Source: an uncultured bacterium
Lineage (GTDB): Bacteria > Bacillota > Clostridia > Oscillospirales > Ruminococcaceae
DNA: 8,775 bases
Direction of reading: 5' to 3'
Assembly: GCA_905214265.1 (NCBI GenBank)
Contig: CAJMLQ010000124.1
Coordinates: 1-8,775 of the forward strand
Part shown: positions 5,395-8,775 of the stretch, in pieces
Layout of the letters: every line of letters begins with the position of its first letter
Numbering within the stretch: the stretch's first letter is position 1
Translations under genes and position numbers: made by a program
Notes under the pieces: generated by a model
Databases searched by the model: none
What the model was told of the DNA's origin: nothing
What the model saw: the letters and a program-made list of their open reading frames with translations, nothing else

Positions 5395-6348
5395 TCACCC
5401 TCCGCCCACGGTATTCTGCGGTGCACCGTTCAAAAAGGCGAAAAAGTTCTCTGCTGCGATCCGGAGCAACCGGGCCCGAGTCTCGCGGGGTCCCCAGGAA
5501 ACATGGGGCGTCACAATGCACCGCGGGTGCCGCACCAGAGAACTTTCCAGCCCTGCCGGTTCCTGGGAAAAAACGTCTACCGCCGCCGCCAGCAGTTTCC
5601 CGCTGTCCAGCGCAGCCGCAACGTCCTCCTCATTGAGGACCGGTCCCCGGGCCGTGTTGAGAAGGATGGCCCCAGGCTTCATCTTCTCCAGAAAAGCGCG
5701 GTTCACCAGACCCCTCGTCTCCGGCGTCAACGGACAGTGGATGGAAAGGACGTCGCTTTCCCGGCAGAGTTCATCCAGCTCCACCATCTGAGCTGCTTCC
5801 GTCCCGTCGGGATGGCGCCGGTATCCGATCACCCGCATCCCCAGGGCCCTGCAGGCTTCGCCGAATACCCGGCCAATGTCCCCATACCCCAGGATTCCTA
5901 CCGTCTTGCCTGAAAGTTCCAGCATCGGAACCGCAGTGACTCCGGGATCCGCCGGAAGTCGCCAGTTCCCGGCCTTGACGTAAGCGGAGAATTCTGCCGT
6001 TCGGTTGGTCACCGCCAGCAGCAGCGCCATGGCGTGCTGGGCCACGGCATAGGACGAGTAGGCCGGGACGTTGCAGATGGTCACACCGTGCTCTGCAGCG
6101 GCATGGAGATCGATGATGTTATAGCCCGTCCCGAACACCCCAATGTACCGAAGTTTCCGACAGCGTTCAAAAACCTCCCGGCCCAGCCTGGTCCGGTTGA
6201 CGAAAACCGCCTCCGCGTCCCCGATCCGGGCCGCCGCTTCGCCGTCCGGCGTTTCATCATACCAGACTAAGCCCGGAAACCGCTCCGCCACCGCCCAAGG
6301 CTGACGGTCGTGATTGACAAGGTATCCGTCCAGCACCACGATTTTCAC
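5395..6348 (-). CDS. D-2-hydroxyacid dehydrogenase, glycerate dehydrogenase/hydroxypyruvate reductase-like (317 aa)
   Basis: This cytosolic enzyme should interconvert a 2-oxoacid and its D-2-hydroxyacid using NAD(P)H. The catalytic triad of the family is complete: R234 in NTARGPV, E263 in FSQEP and H282 in TPHVSW. The cofactor loop is GYGDIG (154-159). The strand after it ends in YRRHP (176-180), with two arginines where NAD-dependent members often have an aspartate, so NADPH may be preferred. The overall pattern, including the N-terminal LDGY and the HVSWGPRETR end of the active site, resembles glycerate dehydrogenase (HprA-like) members more than D-lactate or phosphoglycerate dehydrogenases; no ACT domain is present. 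The start is GTG with AGGAGG (complement of 6355-6360) six bases upstream. It lies 18 bases behind the ABC exporter gene, so it is probably the last gene of that operon. The true substrate is unknown. Confidence 0.9.
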   Translation of the reverse strand: MKIVVLDGYLVNHDRQPWAVAERFPGLVWYDETPDGEAAARIGDAEAVFVNRTRLGREVFERCRKLRYIGVFGTGYNIIDLHAAAEHGVTICNVPAYSSYAVAQHAMALLLAVTNRTAEFSAYVKAGNWRLPADPGVTAVPMLELSGKTVGILGYGDIGRVFGEACRALGMRVIGYRRHPDGTEAAQMVELDELCRESDVLSIHCPLTPETRGLVNRAFLEKMKPGAILLNTARGPVLNEEDVAAALDSGKLLAAAVDVFSQEPAGLESSLVRHPRCIVTPHVSWGPRETRARLLRIAAENFFAFLNGAPQNTVGGG

Positions 6349-6366
6349 AAGGTTCCTCCTTTCCGG

Positions 6367-8136
6367 TCAGGCACTTTCCTCTGACCGGGCAAACTGACTG
6401 TTATATAGGTTGGCGTAAAAACCGCCCTTGGCGAGCAGCTCCTGATGAGTGCCCTGCTCCACAATATGCCCCTGATTCATCACCAGGATCACGTCGGCTT
6501 CCCGAATGGTGGACAGACGGTGGGCCACCACGAAGCTGGTCCGCCCTTCCATCATCCGCTGAAAGGCCTCTTGGACCAGGATCTCGGTGCGGGTGTCGAT
6601 GTTGGAGGTGGCTTCGTCCAAAATCAGCATGGGCGGATCCACCAGCATCACTCGGGCGATGCAGAGAAGTTGCCGCTGTCCCTGGGAAAGGTTTCCGCCA
6701 TCCTCGGCGATGACCGTGTCATATCCCTTGGGCAGACGCTTGATGAAGCTGTGGGCGTGGGCCGCCTTGGCAGCTGCAACGATCTCCTCATCGGTGGCGC
6801 CGGGCTTGCCGTAGGCGATATTCTCCCGCACCGTCCCGGAAAAGAGCCAGGATTCCTGGAGCACCATTCCAAAAAGGGAACGCATGCTCCCCCGGGTCAT
6901 GGCGCGGATATCCGTCCCGTCGATGGAGATTTTTCCGGCGTTCACATCGTAAAACCGCATAAGCAGATTGATGAGGGTGGTCTTGCCGCAGCCGGTGGGG
7001 CCGACGATGGCCACCCGCTGACCCGGCCGCACCTTCAGATTCATGTCCTCAATCAGCGGCCGGTCCGGATCATAGGAGAAAAACACACCGTCGATGTCCA
7101 CCTGTCCGCTGCATCCGGCAACAATCTTGGCGTCCGCCGCATCCGGCGGCTCTACCGGTTCATCCAGCACAGCGAAAACCCGCTGGGCCGACGCAAAAGC
7201 GGTCTGGAGTTGGGTAATGATACCCGTCACCTCATTGAAGGGCTTGGTATACTGCTGGGCGTAGCTCAAAAACATCGAGATCTGCCCCACTGAGATGCGC
7301 CCGGCAATGGCACTGACCGCGCCGGTGATTCCTACCGCCGCATAGACCACCGCATTGACGAACCGGGTGCTGGGATTGGACAGCGAGGAGAAAAACTGGG
7401 CCTTCTGCCCCTGGTCGTAGAGCCGGCTGTTGATCTCCCCGAAGGCCACCTGAGCTCGATCCTCGTAAACGAAGCCCTTGACCAGCTTCTGGTTTGCCAC
7501 CATCTCCTCGATATAGCCGGACAGCTCCCCTTGGATGGCGGTCTGCCCTCGAAAATGCTTGTAGGAGTTCCGCGCAATGAACGACGCCACAAACAGGGAT
7601 AGCGGCGTCAGCACAAATACCAGCAGCGCCACCCAGACGTTGGCCGCCAGCATAAAGACCAGCGTCCCCACAATGGTCACCACCCCGGTAAACAGCTGGG
7701 TGAAGCCCTGGAGCAGCCCGTCGGAGACCTGGTCAATGTCGTTGACCACCCGGCTGATGAAGTCGCCGTGGGCCGTACGGTCAATATAGCGCAGCGGTAC
7801 GCCGTTCAATTTCTGGAACAGCTGGATCCGAAGGTCCTTGACCGTCCGGTAGGTGATGACGTTGGTGCAGTAGGACATGAGCCACTGGAAGAGGGCTGTC
7901 CCCGCCACCGACGCGCCCAATAGGGTAAGGATCCGAAGCAGCTCTCGGTAGTTCACCTCTCCGGACCCCAGAATGCAGTCCACGCCGTCGCCAATAAGCA
8001 CCGGCACCGTCAGGGTCAACAGTACGCTAATCAGGGCCGCCGCCATAGCCGCCGCAAGATATCCCCGGTATGGCCGGGTGTAAACCAGCAGCCGGCGAAC
8101 GACGCCGCGGTCAATTTTTTTCGCTTTTTCGCTCAT
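6367..8136 (-). CDS. ABC exporter half-transporter with catalytic NBD (589 aa)
   Basis: This is a type IV (ABCB-like) exporter half, with six membrane helices followed by one nucleotide-binding domain; it should pump a drug, lipid or peptide outward as half of a heterodimer. The membrane part covers about residues 17-310. In the NBD, Walker A is GPTGCGKTT (379-387), the Q-loop glutamine is Q427, the signature is LSQGQ (483-487), Walker B is MLILDE (503-508) with the catalytic E508, and the switch histidine is H539. The altered LSQGQ together with an intact E and H is what the consensus-site half of TM287/288-like exporters has. The ATG overlaps the upstream gene's stop (ATGA), and GAGGAGG lies inside the end of that gene, so the two are translationally coupled. 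Substrate cannot be read from the sequence; multidrug or lipid export is the usual annotation. Confidence 0.94.
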   Translation of the reverse strand: MSEKAKKIDRGVVRRLLVYTRPYRGYLAAAMAAALISVLLTLTVPVLIGDGVDCILGSGEVNYRELLRILTLLGASVAGTALFQWLMSYCTNVITYRTVKDLRIQLFQKLNGVPLRYIDRTAHGDFISRVVNDIDQVSDGLLQGFTQLFTGVVTIVGTLVFMLAANVWVALLVFVLTPLSLFVASFIARNSYKHFRGQTAIQGELSGYIEEMVANQKLVKGFVYEDRAQVAFGEINSRLYDQGQKAQFFSSLSNPSTRFVNAVVYAAVGITGAVSAIAGRISVGQISMFLSYAQQYTKPFNEVTGIITQLQTAFASAQRVFAVLDEPVEPPDAADAKIVAGCSGQVDIDGVFFSYDPDRPLIEDMNLKVRPGQRVAIVGPTGCGKTTLINLLMRFYDVNAGKISIDGTDIRAMTRGSMRSLFGMVLQESWLFSGTVRENIAYGKPGATDEEIVAAAKAAHAHSFIKRLPKGYDTVIAEDGGNLSQGQRQLLCIARVMLVDPPMLILDEATSNIDTRTEILVQEAFQRMMEGRTSFVVAHRLSTIREADVILVMNQGHIVEQGTHQELLAKGGFYANLYNSQFARSEESA

Positions 8137-8775
8137 TTCGCTGCCTCCTCTGCGCTCAGCTGGGACAAACAGATCTCCCGGTACACCGGACAGCTTTCGA
8201 ACAATTCCGCATGGGTCCCAAGACCCGCCATCTCCCCGTCGTCCAGCACCAGGATCCGGTCTGCGTGGCGGATGGTGCTGGCCCGTTGGGACACCATTAC
8301 CACTGTCATCCCCCGGGTATCTTCCCGGAGAGCCTTCCGCAGGGCCGAGTCGGTGGCAAAATCCAAAGCGCTGGCCGAGTCGTCCAGGATGAGCAGCTTG
8401 GGTTTTCCCGCCAGCGCCCGGGCGATGGTCAGCCGCTGCTTCTGCCCGCCGGAGAAGTTTTTGCCGCCCTGCTCCACCCGGGTCTCCAATTTTTTGGGAA
8501 GCACTTCGACGAATGGCTTCGCCTGGGCGGTCTCCAAAGCCGCCCAGAGTTCTTCCTCCCCGGCGCCGGGATTCCCCCAGCGAAGATTCTCTGCAATGGT
8601 CCCGGAAACCACTGCCGCCTTCTGGGGAACGATTCCCACCAGCCGCCGCAGCTGCGCGAAGGGATACTCCTTCACGTCCCGGCCAAAGACCCGAACGCTG
8701 CCGGAACTGACGTCGTAAAACCGGGGAATCAGGCTGACGAAGGTGGATTTCCCGGAACCCGTACCGCCGATGACC
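8133..8775 (-). CDS. ABC exporter half-transporter with degenerate NBD, C-terminal part
   Basis: Only the last 213 residues are in the window, beginning just before Walker A (GGTGSGKST, at about 8765-8739); the membrane domain lies beyond the right edge. The visible NBD has a normal signature FSGGQ but a Walker B of LLILDDSAS, where the catalytic glutamate is aspartate, and the switch histidine is replaced by glutamine in VVMVSQRAS. These changes mark the degenerate ATP site of heterodimeric exporters. Its intact FSGGQ would complete the working ATP site of the partner gene, and the partner's LSQGQ would complete this weak one. The stop overlaps the start of the partner (ATGA). The pair is therefore one transporter rather than two. 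Confidence 0.94.
   Translation of the reverse strand, partial: VIGGTGSGKSTFVSLIPRFYDVSSGSVRVFGRDVKEYPFAQLRRLVGIVPQKAAVVSGTIAENLRWGNPGAGEEELWAALETAQAKPFVEVLPKKLETRVEQGGKNFSGGQKQRLTIARALAGKPKLLILDDSASALDFATDSALRKALREDTRGMTVVMVSQRASTIRHADRILVLDDGEMAGLGTHAELFESCPVYREICLSQLSAEEAAK

Noticed and set aside
6445..7293. A 282-codon open frame on the plus strand opposite the ABC exporter
   Set aside because: It mirrors the codons of a conserved NBD and membrane domain, is rich in histidine and glycine, and has no recognisable motif.

Overview
The window looks like chromosomal housekeeping DNA from a GC-rich, low-G+C-phylum relative, most likely a Clostridia member of the Oscillospiraceae type. This rests on strong AGGAGG-type ribosome sites, TTGACA/TATAAT-type promoters with 17-18 bp spacing, an S-box (SAM-I) riboswitch in front of metK, a heterodimeric ABC exporter of the TM287/288 kind, a Firmicutes-type LexA and a DUF3842 gene. 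The placement is inference; no rRNA or phylogenetic marker search was possible. I see no mobile element, CRISPR array, tRNA or rRNA.

Layout. (1) Positions 1-445, minus strand: the first 148 codons of metK (S-adenosylmethionine synthetase). It is preceded by a complete SAM-I riboswitch with its own intrinsic terminator (559-700) and a near-consensus promoter (715-743). (2) A divergent promoter at 860-888 drives a plus-strand cluster: two separate TrkA-type K+ transport regulatory proteins (965-1582, 1595-2257), then lexA (2269-2850). The cluster is closed by a strong terminator (2855-2890). (3) comF (2923-3633) begins only 32 bases after that terminator. (4) A promoter at 3702-3731 with a leader of about 145 nt precedes an MreB-family actin homologue that starts at TTG (3884-4900) and a DUF3842 gene (4911-5336). 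Both end at a GC-rich hairpin (5341-5372) that also lies just beyond the end of the convergent minus-strand operon. (5) That minus-strand operon, read from right to left, holds the C-terminal part of one ABC exporter half (8775-8133), the complete partner half (8136-6367, ATGA overlap) and a D-2-hydroxyacid dehydrogenase (6348-5395, GTG start).

How the genes fit together. MetK makes SAM, and the riboswitch should shut the gene off when SAM is plentiful. The TrkA pair looks like a split version of the tandem-domain TrkA and would gate a K+ channel subunit encoded elsewhere. Being upstream of lexA, it may share transcripts with the SOS repressor. The ABC halves complement each other: one has a degenerate ATP site, the other the catalytic glutamate and switch histidine. 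MreB and DUF3842 appear to form a two-gene unit, which gives the uncharacterised DUF3842 protein a possible link to cell shape or wall synthesis.

I did not find a convincing new multi-gene system. The points most worth checking are the MreB-DUF3842 pair, the lexA-trkA co-transcription without a visible SOS box, and the short ORF in the mreB leader.
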